The notes under the pieces were generated by a model that was given only the letters and a program-made list of their open reading frames with translations, was not told the origin of the DNA and did no database searches. A program made the position numbers and the translations under genes. Below are positions 42,542-51,059 of a DNA stretch of 64,000 nucleotides, one piece after another (positions within the stretch are counted from its first letter, which is position 1; every line of letters starts with the position of its first letter). Location: contig NZ_JONL01000001.1 of NCBI RefSeq assembly GCF_000711735.1, forward strand, positions 496,001-560,000, read 5' to 3'. This DNA comes from Maridesulfovibrio frigidus DSM 17176 (GTDB lineage Bacteria > Desulfobacterota > Desulfovibrionia > Desulfovibrionales > Desulfovibrionaceae).

Positions 42542-45042
42542 CAATTAAAACGAGAATGTCAAAAATATTCCAAAAGACTATACTCCTGAACTTTGCGTTG
42601 TTCGGAGTGATCTCAATATCGATGTCATTGATGTCCGCGCTTACCCTCTATAATCATATGGTCGATGAATACATCAGTAAAGGGAAGGCTATCGCCAGCA
42701 GTATTGCTAGCTCCAGCGTAGAGATTTTGCTCAATAGAGATGCGTCCACTATCCAGTCCATGATTGATCAATTTAAAACAATCGACGGTGCGGCCTACGT
42801 ATATGTTCAAGACGATAACGGGGAAATAATATCGCATACCTTTGTTCCCTGCATTCCTGAGAAACTTAAACACAGCAGCACACATCCCGACGAAATATCT
42901 GTAAGAGAAATAGAACTTCCGGAAGCAGGCACCGTAATAGATATTACCAAGCCTGTTCTTGCCGGAATGGCAGGATACGTCCACGTCGGGATGGATAAAG
43001 AATTAATCACAAAGTACGTGTGGATTGCTATCGCTAAATTACAAGTGGTAATGTTTTTTATATTCTGGGCCAGTGTATTTCTGCTGTATATGACCGTAAA
43101 CCGAATATCTGAACCGCTTAATAAATTGACGGAATATGCCAAAAAACTTGCAAATCATGACTTTACGGCTTCAGTAGATATAACTTCCAAAGACGAAATA
43201 GGACTTCTTGCCGATACAATGCAAAATATGGCGTCCGAACTTACGACGATCATTGCTGGCCTTGAAAGAGCTGTAACGAACGCGACAAGTGAGTTGCAGG
43301 ATACTCTCACCTACATGGAAGTAATCATGGACAATCTGGCTGACGGATTGCTCGTGGTTGATGTGTATGGGAAAATATCCCTCACCAATCCGGCCCTTTC
43401 GGATCTCTTCGATTTAGAGGGTAATGATGTAAAAGGTAAAGAAATAAAACACTTCTTCTCCGATGAAATGAACCAACTTTTCAATTTGGTAAAAGGGTGC
43501 GAGCATGAGGTTTACACCTCTGAAATAAGCCTCAGTAAAAGACGCACATGCAAAGCTGTAGCAACTCCTATCCACAAAAAAAACCCTAAAGACGGTTCCT
43601 TACAGTGCCTTGGTGCTGTAATATTAGTAAGAGATATTACATATGAAAAAGAAGTTGATAATCTAAAAACTGACTTTATTTCAACTGTCTCGCATGAGCT
43701 GCGAACTCCGATGACTTCCATTTTAGGCTTTGCAAAAATCATTAAAAAGAAACTTAATAAATCGGTATATCCACAGTGTCAGACCACAGAAGTAAAAACT
43801 CAGAGAGCTATGGATCAAGTGCAGGATAATATAGGTATCATTGTCTCTGAGGGTGAACGTTTAACTGACCTCATTAATGATGTGCTTGATATTGCAAAAA
43901 TGGAGTCTGGAAAAATTGATTGGAAAAATACCGCTATAGATATGGAAGAAGTCATTAAACTTTCGGGACAAACAACTGCCCCACTTTGGCAATCTAAGGA
44001 CCTGGAATTGATTATTGATGTCGAGGAAGACCTGCCTACCATATTCGGAGATCGCGACAGAATCATGCAGGTTATGGTCAACCTCATTTCAAATGCGGTC
44101 AAGTTTACTCGCGCGGGTTCTATAACCTGTACAGCTCGCTCCCACGACAGTGAAATATTAGTCAGCGTAAGCGACACAGGAACAGGAATAACACCTGAGG
44201 ATCAAAAGAAAATTTTTGAAAGATTTAAACAAGTCGGTGATACTTTAACCGGAAAGCCAAAGGGAACTGGACTCGGACTGCCTATCTGTAAACAGATAGT
44301 TGAGCATCATAATGGGCGAATCTGGGTTGATAGCAAATTCAGCGAAGGAAGTTCTTTCCACTTTACTTTGTCTAAAGGACTTCAGGACGTAAGCGTAAAC
44401 CAGATACCTTCTGCTGTTGCAATAAACTCTGTAGGCAGACGGCCCGGGAAAAAAGATAGTCCGTTGATCCTTGTTGCTGACGATGATCCCGCGCTGAATG
44501 AATTCCTTTCGCAAATACTGGAAGAGGAAGGCTATAGAATAATAACTGCAGTTGATGGCGTTGACGCTGTTCAAAAAGCTAAAACACGGATGCCGCAGCT
44601 TATAACGATGGATCTTAAAATGCCAAAGATGGACGGGGCAGAAGCCATCAGACAACTTCGCCTTGACCCTTCAACCCGCCATATTCCGGTTATTGTCATC
44701 AGTGCACTGGCCGAAGGTCAGCAAGCAGGTGGAGATGCAGCTCTCATTAAGCCGATTGATGATAAGAGATTGATTGAGACTATCCACGGAATGCTCCAAG
44801 AAGACTTAATCATGACAGATCCATGCATGGTGCTGGGCAAAGAAGCTGTTGACCCAGTTCAAAACTTACTCGTTATCTGTCCTGGAAAAATAAATTACTG
44901 CGCCCCTACTGAATTATGGAACCAAATATCCTCAGGCTTTAAAGGGACTTTGTTTATACCAGCTAAAATAAGTACAACTTTGGATCTTGATAAAATATCT
45001 AGAGTACCAGATGTACAGCTTGTCATAATACCTGACAACTGA
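42538..45042 (+). CDS. Hybrid sensor histidine kinase
   Basis: An 834-residue kinase: membrane helix near the start (about residues 14-38), a periplasmic sensor of about 120 residues, second helix (about 165-187), HAMP, PAS (about 255-340), kinase core (STVSHELRTPMTSILGF, NLISNAVKF, DTGTGI, GTGLGLPI) and a C-terminal receiver (VADDDPALNEF, ITMDLKMPKMDG, IKPIDD), then about 75 residues with no assigned domain. The ATG at 42538 overlaps the binding-protein stop and follows GAGGTGGAG. A separate Hpt-like gene downstream could complete a phosphorelay. Confidence 0.94.
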   Translation: MTIKTRMSKIFQKTILLNFALFGVISISMSLMSALTLYNHMVDEYISKGKAIASSIASSSVEILLNRDASTIQSMIDQFKTIDGAAYVYVQDDNGEIISHTFVPCIPEKLKHSSTHPDEISVREIELPEAGTVIDITKPVLAGMAGYVHVGMDKELITKYVWIAIAKLQVVMFFIFWASVFLLYMTVNRISEPLNKLTEYAKKLANHDFTASVDITSKDEIGLLADTMQNMASELTTIIAGLERAVTNATSELQDTLTYMEVIMDNLADGLLVVDVYGKISLTNPALSDLFDLEGNDVKGKEIKHFFSDEMNQLFNLVKGCEHEVYTSEISLSKRRTCKAVATPIHKKNPKDGSLQCLGAVILVRDITYEKEVDNLKTDFISTVSHELRTPMTSILGFAKIIKKKLNKSVYPQCQTTEVKTQRAMDQVQDNIGIIVSEGERLTDLINDVLDIAKMESGKIDWKNTAIDMEEVIKLSGQTTAPLWQSKDLELIIDVEEDLPTIFGDRDRIMQVMVNLISNAVKFTRAGSITCTARSHDSEILVSVSDTGTGITPEDQKKIFERFKQVGDTLTGKPKGTGLGLPICKQIVEHHNGRIWVDSKFSEGSSFHFTLSKGLQDVSVNQIPSAVAINSVGRRPGKKDSPLILVADDDPALNEFLSQILEEEGYRIITAVDGVDAVQKAKTRMPQLITMDLKMPKMDGAEAIRQLRLDPSTRHIPVIVISALAEGQQAGGDAALIKPIDDKRLIETIHGMLQEDLIMTDPCMVLGKEAVDPVQNLLVICPGKINYCAPTELWNQISSGFKGTLFIPAKISTTLDLDKISRVPDVQLVIIPDN

Positions 45043-45055
45043 TATAGCTACTGCT

Positions 45056-45793
45056 ATGGAAATACCCGCAACGTATGAAACTGAAGAATATAAGTCGTGC
45101 AACAGATGTTCATGGACAGGCCCACTGGATGCTTTTGATCTCATACCAGCTCTGATTAGTAGCTTTGTAAGAGTCAGATGTCCCAATTGCGGAGAATTGC
45201 TGCTTATAGAAGCAGAGTCCTTTCAAGCCGAGCCATTTATCCTGCCTAAAGGATTCACCATAATATCTGGAGGGCAAACAGGCGTTGACCGTGGAGCCTT
45301 AGATGCGGCGATACACTTAGGAATTCCGCATGGTGGATGGTGCCCCGGAGGAAGGAAAGCTGAAGACGGCAAAATACCAGCTAAGTATAAACTCAGCGAA
45401 ATGGCTGCTAGTCAATACTGGAAGAGAACGGAACAGAATGTTCTTGATTCAGATGGGACGTTAGTTTTTCCTGGAAAATTAAAATCAAAGGGAACAGCCC
45501 TGACTATACGGCTTGCTAAAAAACACAATAAACCTCTGGCTGTAATTCCTATCGACTCCCCAGCAACGGATTCAACTCTCCTTGCATGGCTTAAAGCAAC
45601 ACAGATAAAAGTGCTAAACATAGCTGGACCAAGAGAAAGTGGAAGTAAGGGGATAAGTACCGCGACAAAAATGCTCCTGATAGGCGCACTAAAGCCAGCT
45701 CTGCAAAAAAACTATTTTGTAGCGGATGCAATTAAAAAGCAGCTCTACTCGAGCGACCTGAATTCTACTGTTCCCAACATATTTCGCAGTTGA
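45056..45793 (+). CDS. Zinc-ribbon plus molybdenum-carrier-like (SLOG-type) protein
   Basis: A 245-residue cytoplasmic protein. The N-terminus has a zinc-ribbon pattern (C15-x2-C18 ... C42-x2-C45). The main part resembles the putative molybdenum-carrier family: IISGGQTGVDRGALDAAIHLGIPHGGWCPGGR near residues 70-100, the nucleotide-binding loop of LOG/DprA-type Rossmann folds, then LNIAGPRES. Such proteins may bind nucleotide or cofactor; the exact role is unknown, and the zinc ribbon is an addition I do not recall as standard. It follows the hybrid kinase by 13 bases. Its last 49 bases overlap the Hpt-like gene on the other strand. Confidence 0.8.
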   Translation: MEIPATYETEEYKSCNRCSWTGPLDAFDLIPALISSFVRVRCPNCGELLLIEAESFQAEPFILPKGFTIISGGQTGVDRGALDAAIHLGIPHGGWCPGGRKAEDGKIPAKYKLSEMAASQYWKRTEQNVLDSDGTLVFPGKLKSKGTALTIRLAKKHNKPLAVIPIDSPATDSTLLAWLKATQIKVLNIAGPRESGSKGISTATKMLLIGALKPALQKNYFVADAIKKQLYSSDLNSTVPNIFRS

Positions 45794-46062
45794 CCGAGAA
45801 GGCTTCTCGCACCTTCTCTATCACCACATTGCACAGCCTTCTTAACAACAATTAAAATCTCAGCATAATCGTCGAAACCGTAGGTCAGCGCAGCCCCGCG
45901 TGAAGAATGATTAAGATCCTGCAAATCAGCAAGCTTTCCACTTCGTAACAAAATTTCCATGTCGGCCAACTCTTTAGAGAGTGTTTCAATTAGAATCGGC
46001 ACTAAATCAATTAATGCTGATTCTATAAAAACTATATTTATTTTCTTCTCAGAGAAATCCAT
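45745..46062 (-). CDS. Hpt-like phosphotransfer protein
   Basis: A 105-residue, all-helical protein with the pattern of histidine phosphotransfer domains: LQDLNHSSRGAALTYGF has a His (residue 52) followed by Arg-Gly and small residues where Hpt proteins have HxLKGxxxxxG. The Lys is replaced by Arg. It would pass phosphoryl groups between the hybrid kinase receiver and a final receiver such as the regulators in this region. It is convergent with and overlaps the preceding gene by 49 bases, and lies 33 bases before the porin gene end on the same strand. Assignment rests on one motif and length. Confidence 0.6.
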   Translation of the reverse strand: MDFSEKKINIVFIESALIDLVPILIETLSKELADMEILLRSGKLADLQDLNHSSRGAALTYGFDDYAEILIVVKKAVQCGDREGARSLLGQLRNMLGTVEFRSLE

Positions 46063-46095
46063 TAGCCTCTCCCTTTTACAAGAAAAAACTTCATA

Positions 46096-47382
46096 CTAGA
46101 AGTAAAACGAAATCCTGCATTGGTAAATATCCAACTCACCATCCGTCAGAGAAGAATTTTCTCTATCTGAAACACCTGCATGTATATAGTTAGCAGCAAC
46201 ACGAGTGTGAGAATTCAAAAACCAGTTGAGAGCTACACCAATATTATCCTGAACGCCGCCTTTAATATCAGCGCTGGAATCATTCAAATCGGTATGAGCA
46301 TATTGCAAAGCCACTTCTAATGCCCCCCATCCCCCTTTCAAAGGATTAAAAGGATTATCAGGAACTATGGCCCCGAACACTGCATTACTAGATTTGAAAG
46401 GCTTGGTTTCGCCTGTAATTATATACCCGACATCAACATGGTAACCGTAAAAAAGAGCATCTTTATCACTTTTTCTATCCACATAAGCTGTGCTTAGCTC
46501 ACTCATAATCCAGAATTGATCCCACACACCTGCAAGCTCAAAGTTAAATAAGTCCTGTCCATCAGCAACCATTGACCCAGTACCAGTCAGTTTAATTGTG
46601 GAAAGATTTGAGCCAACTTTAGGAGAAAAAGAAGAGGATTGCTCTGTTCCGTCAAGAAATTGGTGAGAGTAGCCTAAACCAAGATGAACTAACTTGCGTC
46701 CGTCATCTTCTTGATACGGGCGCCAGCCTACACGACCAGTTAAGTCGACACCGGAGTTTCCATTGGTAAAGGAATCATCCATATATGCGGCTTTATTAAA
46801 TACCCCCGCAGCAGCATTAATTCTTCCATCCAAATAAGTATTTGAAAGTTGAACACCTACATTTCGAGACTGAGAGAATACTGACGAAGACGCATATTCC
46901 ATCATCGTATCCCCCGTATCTCCGGTAAGGATTGCCATGGAAAATGGCTCTTTGAAATGCCCCACTTTTAAGCTTCCAACATAAGGAATATTTTTGGCCT
47001 GTCCCCATACATCGAGGAACTGTCCTCGCGTACCTACAAACTCGTACTGGACTCTAAAATCGTAATCATCATATAATTTTAAATCAATTAACGGTTTAGC
47101 ATACCTGACTTCTTGTTTGTGATCCTGAACAGAGTCATAAACTGAAGCGACTCTGTAATCTTCATTGATTTGTCCCCAGTCAAAAGAAAAAGTTCCGCCC
47201 AACTTTAACCTAAAAGCCTTATCTTCACTTTCAATTTTAAGACGATCAAGCCATGCCATTGTGATGAGTTCATCTGCAACATCCACTTTTTGTTCGTCAC
47301 CGCTATTCGGTGCGGCAAATACAGCAGGAGCCAATAAAAGCGTCAGCATGCATGACAAAATTAAAACAGAAACTTTTTTCAT
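46096..47382 (-). CDS. OprO/OprP-type outer-membrane porin
   Basis: A 428-residue beta-barrel protein with a Sec signal (cleavage about residue 23, PAVFAA), alternating strand patterns throughout and a final aromatic residue (RISFYF), as expected for BAM-assembled porins. Mid-sequence motifs such as KVGHFKEPFSMAILTGDTGDTMMEYASSSVFSQSRNVGV match the phosphate-selective porin O/P family. Specificity is not certain; many members pass other anions. The ATG at 47382 is chosen with GAGG six bases upstream over a GTG one codon earlier. No pho-type regulatory box was recognised. Confidence 0.9.
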   Translation of the reverse strand: MKKVSVLILSCMLTLLLAPAVFAAPNSGDEQKVDVADELITMAWLDRLKIESEDKAFRLKLGGTFSFDWGQINEDYRVASVYDSVQDHKQEVRYAKPLIDLKLYDDYDFRVQYEFVGTRGQFLDVWGQAKNIPYVGSLKVGHFKEPFSMAILTGDTGDTMMEYASSSVFSQSRNVGVQLSNTYLDGRINAAAGVFNKAAYMDDSFTNGNSGVDLTGRVGWRPYQEDDGRKLVHLGLGYSHQFLDGTEQSSSFSPKVGSNLSTIKLTGTGSMVADGQDLFNFELAGVWDQFWIMSELSTAYVDRKSDKDALFYGYHVDVGYIITGETKPFKSSNAVFGAIVPDNPFNPLKGGWGALEVALQYAHTDLNDSSADIKGGVQDNIGVALNWFLNSHTRVAANYIHAGVSDRENSSLTDGELDIYQCRISFYF

Positions 47383-47516
47383 CACAATCCTCGAAATTAA
47401 TATTAATATGTTAATTATCCACTAAGCTTCGATTAGAAATTTCATGAAACATTATATAATTTTACTAGGATCAGCAAATTATTATCTTTAATTGTTTCCT
47501 ATTTTTCATAATTTTT

Positions 47517-47547
47517 AAGGCGAGTCCCTATTGACGCGACTCGCCTT
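47517..47547. other. Inverted repeat between porin and arsR
   Basis: AAGGCGAGTC (47517-47526) and GACTCGCCTT (47538-47547) form a ten-base stem with an 11-base loop. Neither strand has a T run after it, so it is not a clear terminator; it lies 12 bases before the ArsR operator. Confidence 0.5.
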
Positions 47548-47559
47548 GTGGTTAATATA

Positions 47560-47573
47560 TGAACACATGTTCA
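47560..47573. promoter_or_regulatory. ArsR/SmtB operator
   Basis: TGAACA, two bases, TGTTCA within the A/T-rich context ATATGAACACATGTTCACATAT, 25 bases before arsR. This matches the 12-2-12 operator type bound by SmtB-family metal sensors, so ArsR probably represses its own operon. Confidence 0.82.
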
Positions 47574-47598
47574 CATATAAACATTTAAAGGAACTCAA

Positions 47599-47985
47599 AT
47601 GAATATAGAAAAAGACACATGTGAGGGACACAACCCAAATCCTGATGCTATTGAGATTGTTAGAAACAAAGCCTGCTCACGGCAGATAATGGAAGATATC
47701 GCAGCAACTTTTAAGATTCTCGGCGACCCCGTCAGAGTATCCATATTGCACGCATTATCTATTAGTACGCTGTGTGTATGTGACCTCGCAGAGCTTTTGA
47801 ATATGAGTCATTCCGCTATTTCACATCAACTCAGAATCCTTCGCACAGCGCGAATGGTTCGCTGTGAAAAACACGGACGTAAGGCTTTTTACAGGCTTGA
47901 AGATGACCATGTTGAAACAATCATACAAACTGCGCTGGCTCATCTTACTGAAGATGGATGCGCCACCGACAGGAGAAATAAATGA
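47599..47985 (+). CDS. ArsR/SmtB-family metal-sensing repressor
   Basis: A 128-residue winged-helix repressor released from DNA by metal. The recognition helix region is LNMSHSAISHQLRILRTARMV. The alpha-3 motif TLCVCDLAELL gives cysteines 59 and 61, and alpha-5 supplies D102, H104, H115 and E118 with the same spacing as the SmtB zinc ligands. The Cys/His-containing N-terminus (C8, H11, C26) could complete the alpha-3N site. Both potential metal sites are therefore present. A strong operator precedes the gene and its stop overlaps the metal permease start. Confidence 0.93.
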   Translation: MNIEKDTCEGHNPNPDAIEIVRNKACSRQIMEDIAATFKILGDPVRVSILHALSISTLCVCDLAELLNMSHSAISHQLRILRTARMVRCEKHGRKAFYRLEDDHVETIIQTALAHLTEDGCATDRRNK

Positions 47986-49160
47986 TCGATATTTTATCAA
48001 GAATTGCATTTGAGTCTTGGCAGGTACTACTTCAATCTGCCCCGTTTATGCTTTTCGGATTCTTCGTGGCAGGACTACTTAAGGCTTTTGTAGGGCCTGA
48101 ATTCATTTCTAAAAACCTAGGGTCCGGCAGAACATCAGATATATTTAAAGCATCGCTGTTTGGTATTCCAATTCCACTTTGCAGTTGCGGTGTTATTCCC
48201 GCAGCAGCTCAGCTAAGGGAACAAGGGGCAAGCAAGGGTGCAACAACCTCATTCCTAATATCCACACCGGAAACAGGTGTAGACTCAATTGCTGTTACAT
48301 ACGCCCTACTCGACCCAATAATGACTATTCTGCGTCCTGTTTCGGCATTTATGACCGCCGTCATTGCCGGAATTATGGTCGATAGAAATGAGAAAAAGAA
48401 TGGAACAACACCACAATTAATTCCTGACGCGGTTCTTTTTGAGCACGATCACAAACATGGTCACGCACACGATCATGATCACACTCACGGTGAGGAACAC
48501 AACCATAGCCATGAAAGCGAACAAAGTTGTTCTGACCCAAGCAGTTGCGAGGGCTGCGGTTGCGGTGATAGCGCGAAGCCTTTAACTTTCAAAGCTAAGC
48601 TCACCAGTGGAATGCAGTACTCTTTCGGCAACCTGCTTCAAGACATCGGATCATGGTTTATAGTAGGCGTTATTTTGGCAGGTATGTTCGGAGCACTCAT
48701 TCCTGATGGGTTTATCGAAAAGAACCTCGGTGATGGATTTCTGCCGCTACTTATAATGCTGGCTGCGGCCATCCCGCTCTACGTATGTGCAACAGCCTCA
48801 ACGCCGATTGCCGCGGCACTTGCTCTTAAGGGGCTTTCTCCCGGCGCGGCGCTGGTATTCTTACTCGCAGGCCCCGCAACCAATGCAGCCTCGTTCACAG
48901 TCGTTGCCAAGCTTCTTGGTAAGCGTTCTGCATTTATTTACTTAGGCACCATTATTGTTTGCTCACTTGCCCTTGGCATGTTGACCAACTGGCTGTACTA
49001 TTCCCTCGGACTCAGTATAACAAACTGGGTACAAAGCGGAGCGGAAGACACGCACGGGATATTGTACACACTTTGCGCTATAGTGCTTCTCGCATTAATC
49101 GCTATTCCCAAAATATCTTCAATGCTAAAGGGCGAAAGCGGCCACGGACACTCGCATTAG
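47982..49160 (+). CDS. His-rich metal efflux permease (SO_0444/ArsP-like)
   Basis: A 392-residue inner-membrane permease of the DUF318/ArsP-related group, whose SO_0444 branch is linked to Cu/Zn efflux. It has two sets of membrane helices separated by a very His-rich cytoplasmic loop (about residues 150-180) followed by Cys-rich CEGCGCG; the loop can collect metal. Conserved blocks include LFGIPIPLCSCGVIPAAAQL and PLYVCATASTPIAAAL, both with Cys/Pro motifs typical for the family. ATG overlaps the arsR stop. The C-terminus ends in a His-containing tail (GHGHSH). Expected regulation is metal-released ArsR. Confidence 0.92.
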   Translation: MIDILSRIAFESWQVLLQSAPFMLFGFFVAGLLKAFVGPEFISKNLGSGRTSDIFKASLFGIPIPLCSCGVIPAAAQLREQGASKGATTSFLISTPETGVDSIAVTYALLDPIMTILRPVSAFMTAVIAGIMVDRNEKKNGTTPQLIPDAVLFEHDHKHGHAHDHDHTHGEEHNHSHESEQSCSDPSSCEGCGCGDSAKPLTFKAKLTSGMQYSFGNLLQDIGSWFIVGVILAGMFGALIPDGFIEKNLGDGFLPLLIMLAAAIPLYVCATASTPIAAALALKGLSPGAALVFLLAGPATNAASFTVVAKLLGKRSAFIYLGTIIVCSLALGMLTNWLYYSLGLSITNWVQSGAEDTHGILYTLCAIVLLALIAIPKISSMLKGESGHGHSH

Positions 49161-49209
49161 ATATATGGGTATTTAAATACGATACAGTGATTTACCAAAG
49201 GAGATAGCT

Positions 49210-49389
49210 ATGACAGGAGAAGGAGTAGAAGCCTTAATAATCATGCTGGTCATCGTTTTTGCGATATTCCACATGGTTCGAAAAAGTTCACGCAATGTTT
49301 TTGACGCTACAACCTTGCCTGAGGAAGATACTGCAAATGTGCAGGAATCCGCAGATGTAGATAGTGACAAAGTGAAAAGTAAAGAATAA
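49210..49389 (+). CDS. Small single-helix membrane protein
   Basis: A 59-residue protein with a hydrophobic helix at about residues 7-22 (EALIIMLVIVFAIFHMV), then a short basic patch (RKSSR) and an acidic C-terminus. AAAGGAG lies a few bases before the ATG. It is 49 bases after the metal permease and ahead of the operon's terminator, so it may assist that transporter. I do not recognise a family. Confidence 0.72.
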   Translation: MTGEGVEALIIMLVIVFAIFHMVRKSSRNVFDATTLPEEDTANVQESADVDSDKVKSKE

Positions 49390-49410
49390 CTCTTTGAGCT
49401 AATAGGCATG

Positions 49411-49447
49411 AAACAGCCCTTCTGTTTTTAGCAGTCGGGCTGTTTTT
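49411..49447 (+). terminator. Intrinsic terminator of the metal-efflux operon
   Basis: AAACAGCCC (49411-49419) pairs with GGGCTGTTT (49437-49445) and is followed by T residues. It lies shortly after the small membrane protein. Confidence 0.85.
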
Positions 49448-49477
49448 ATCTAAACTTTCAACATTTCAGGAATACAA

Positions 49478-50017
49478 ATGGACGACAGCACCGCAGAAAT
49501 AGAAAAACAATTGGAAGAACTCCGTGGATCAGAAAATTTTATCGGATTCAGTGCCTTCGACCTCTTCCTTGATGATGATGAAAGCCGTAAAAAAGTTGGT
49601 GTTCTCAAAATATCACGCCATAACCACACACCAGATACTGGTTTTTTGAAGTTCACCTTCATCGTAGATGTCTATGGTGATAAAGATATACGCGAGCAGG
49701 TCCTAGCCATTTTTGCTAGCTTTCAAGACACTGGTATAGACTCAGAAATGGACCCTAACTTCATGTATATACGCCCGTCAGAACCTGCTTATCAAAAAGA
49801 TAAAGCATGGTTCATCGGTGAAGTTTTTTTCCATTTCGATTCAGCCAGCGCCGCATCAAAAAAGAATGTCGTAGGCTTTTTCATCCCATTTTTAACTTTG
49901 CGTCTACCAATCGAATTCAGAGATCTCGACTGGTGGGATGACGATGAAGCTAATAATCACCCACAAAAAAAATCCGCGATCAAATCAATCACGGACTTTA
50001 TTAAAAGCAAATTTTAA
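49478..50017 (+). CDS. Hypothetical protein (179 aa)
   Basis: A 179-residue acidic protein without signal peptide or membrane helices that I cannot assign. It has a helical N-terminus (AEIEKQLEELRGSENFIGF), an alternating central part suggesting beta strands (KVGVLKISRHNH, GFLKFTFIVDVYGDKDI, FMYIRP) and a basic C-terminal helix. The start is ATG 49478; an AGGA site is seen nine bases upstream. It stands alone between the metal-efflux terminator and a converging glycosyltransferase gene, whose terminator lies within its own 3' end. Confidence 0.75.
   Translation: MDDSTAEIEKQLEELRGSENFIGFSAFDLFLDDDESRKKVGVLKISRHNHTPDTGFLKFTFIVDVYGDKDIREQVLAIFASFQDTGIDSEMDPNFMYIRPSEPAYQKDKAWFIGEVFFHFDSASAASKKNVVGFFIPFLTLRLPIEFRDLDWWDDDEANNHPQKKSAIKSITDFIKSKF
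49965..49995 (-). terminator. Terminator of the glycosyltransferase operon inside the facing gene
   Basis: TCCGCGAT (49973-49980) and ATCACGGA (49988-49995) form an eight-base stem with one mismatch; on the minus strand eight T residues follow. It lies within the last codons of the plus-strand hypothetical gene. Confidence 0.6.
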
Positions 50018-50039
50018 ACGCACTGAATAGTATTTCAGA

Positions 50040-51059
50040 TCAGGAGACCAAAAGGTAATCCCTGCCTACCACGTAACCGCGTGCTTCAAGGAACTCTGCA
50101 ACTTCCTCACGAGCCCCGCGACTTGCAACGTAGGATAACAAAAAGACCTCGCCCGGAGGAGGCACATCATCACGATGTATAACCTTACATCCGTGAATAT
50201 CTTTGCCAATTTTGCGCGGATCTACATCCACATAAAAAGCAGTCTCCACCCCGAAGTCCTCAAGTAAACGATAACGCTTACGAGAAGTCCGTGCAGAGCC
50301 AATCACAGCTACCTTTGGATGATGCGAGTTGTGTTTAACCAGCCAGCGATAAAGATATTCACTTTTGATGCGATAAAACGCATCCACGGTATATTTGGAG
50401 TGATTTCTCGATAATCGTTCTGGCGGATCATTCCAGACCAAAAGCTCTTCATCGACTTTCTGCATCTTTACGCCAGCCTCGAGCCAGCGGAGTGCCAATT
50501 CATAATCTTCCGGAAAATCCCCGTCACGGAACGCGCCAAGCTTAGCGAGAAACTCGCGGCGCATCATAATGGAAGGATTGGCGAAAGGAAATTCTACAAA
50601 GCGATTATGAGAAATCGCTTCAGGCGTAATCACGGTATTAATCCAGTCTACATAATGGGCATACCCTGCACACTTTTCGCGGTCTCCACCAAAAGCGACC
50701 CGGCTAGCCACAAGCCCCAATTCGGGATCAGAATCTAATAGACCTGCCTGCAGTTCCATGCGGCGGGGCATAGCTATATCATCAGCGTCCATACGTGCTA
50801 GATATTGCCCTTGCGAACCTTCAATGGCAGCATTTGCCGCCCCAACCACCCCTTGGTGTTCAAGAAACAGCGGTTTCACCCGCGAATCTTTGCTTGCATA
50901 TTCTTTAAGAATGGCAGCGGTTTGATCACTGGAACCGTCATCAACCGCCACCAATTCCAAATTTTCTAAAGTCTGGCTCAAAATGGACTCAAGAGCCTGC
51001 CCAACAGTAGCTTCACAATTGTAGCAGGGCATTGTTACTGAGACCTTAGGAATCATCAT
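50040..51059 (-). CDS. Family 2 glycosyltransferase
   Basis: A 339-residue GT-A-fold glycosyltransferase, soluble or peripheral. The N-terminus has VSVTMPCYNCEATVGQAL and VAVDDGSSDQTAAIL, and the metal-binding DXD-type motif is ARMDADDIAMPRR near residue 95. The C-terminal portion adds a Rossmann-like segment (KVAVIGSARTSRKRYRLL), unusual in simple GT2 enzymes and suggestive of a second domain. Acceptor and sugar are unknown. Its start overlaps the tRNA-thiolase gene stop by four bases, though no functional link is obvious. Confidence 0.9.
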   Translation of the reverse strand: MMIPKVSVTMPCYNCEATVGQALESILSQTLENLELVAVDDGSSDQTAAILKEYASKDSRVKPLFLEHQGVVGAANAAIEGSQGQYLARMDADDIAMPRRMELQAGLLDSDPELGLVASRVAFGGDREKCAGYAHYVDWINTVITPEAISHNRFVEFPFANPSIMMRREFLAKLGAFRDGDFPEDYELALRWLEAGVKMQKVDEELLVWNDPPERLSRNHSKYTVDAFYRIKSEYLYRWLVKHNSHHPKVAVIGSARTSRKRYRLLEDFGVETAFYVDVDPRKIGKDIHGCKVIHRDDVPPPGEVFLLSYVASRGAREEVAEFLEARGYVVGRDYLLVS

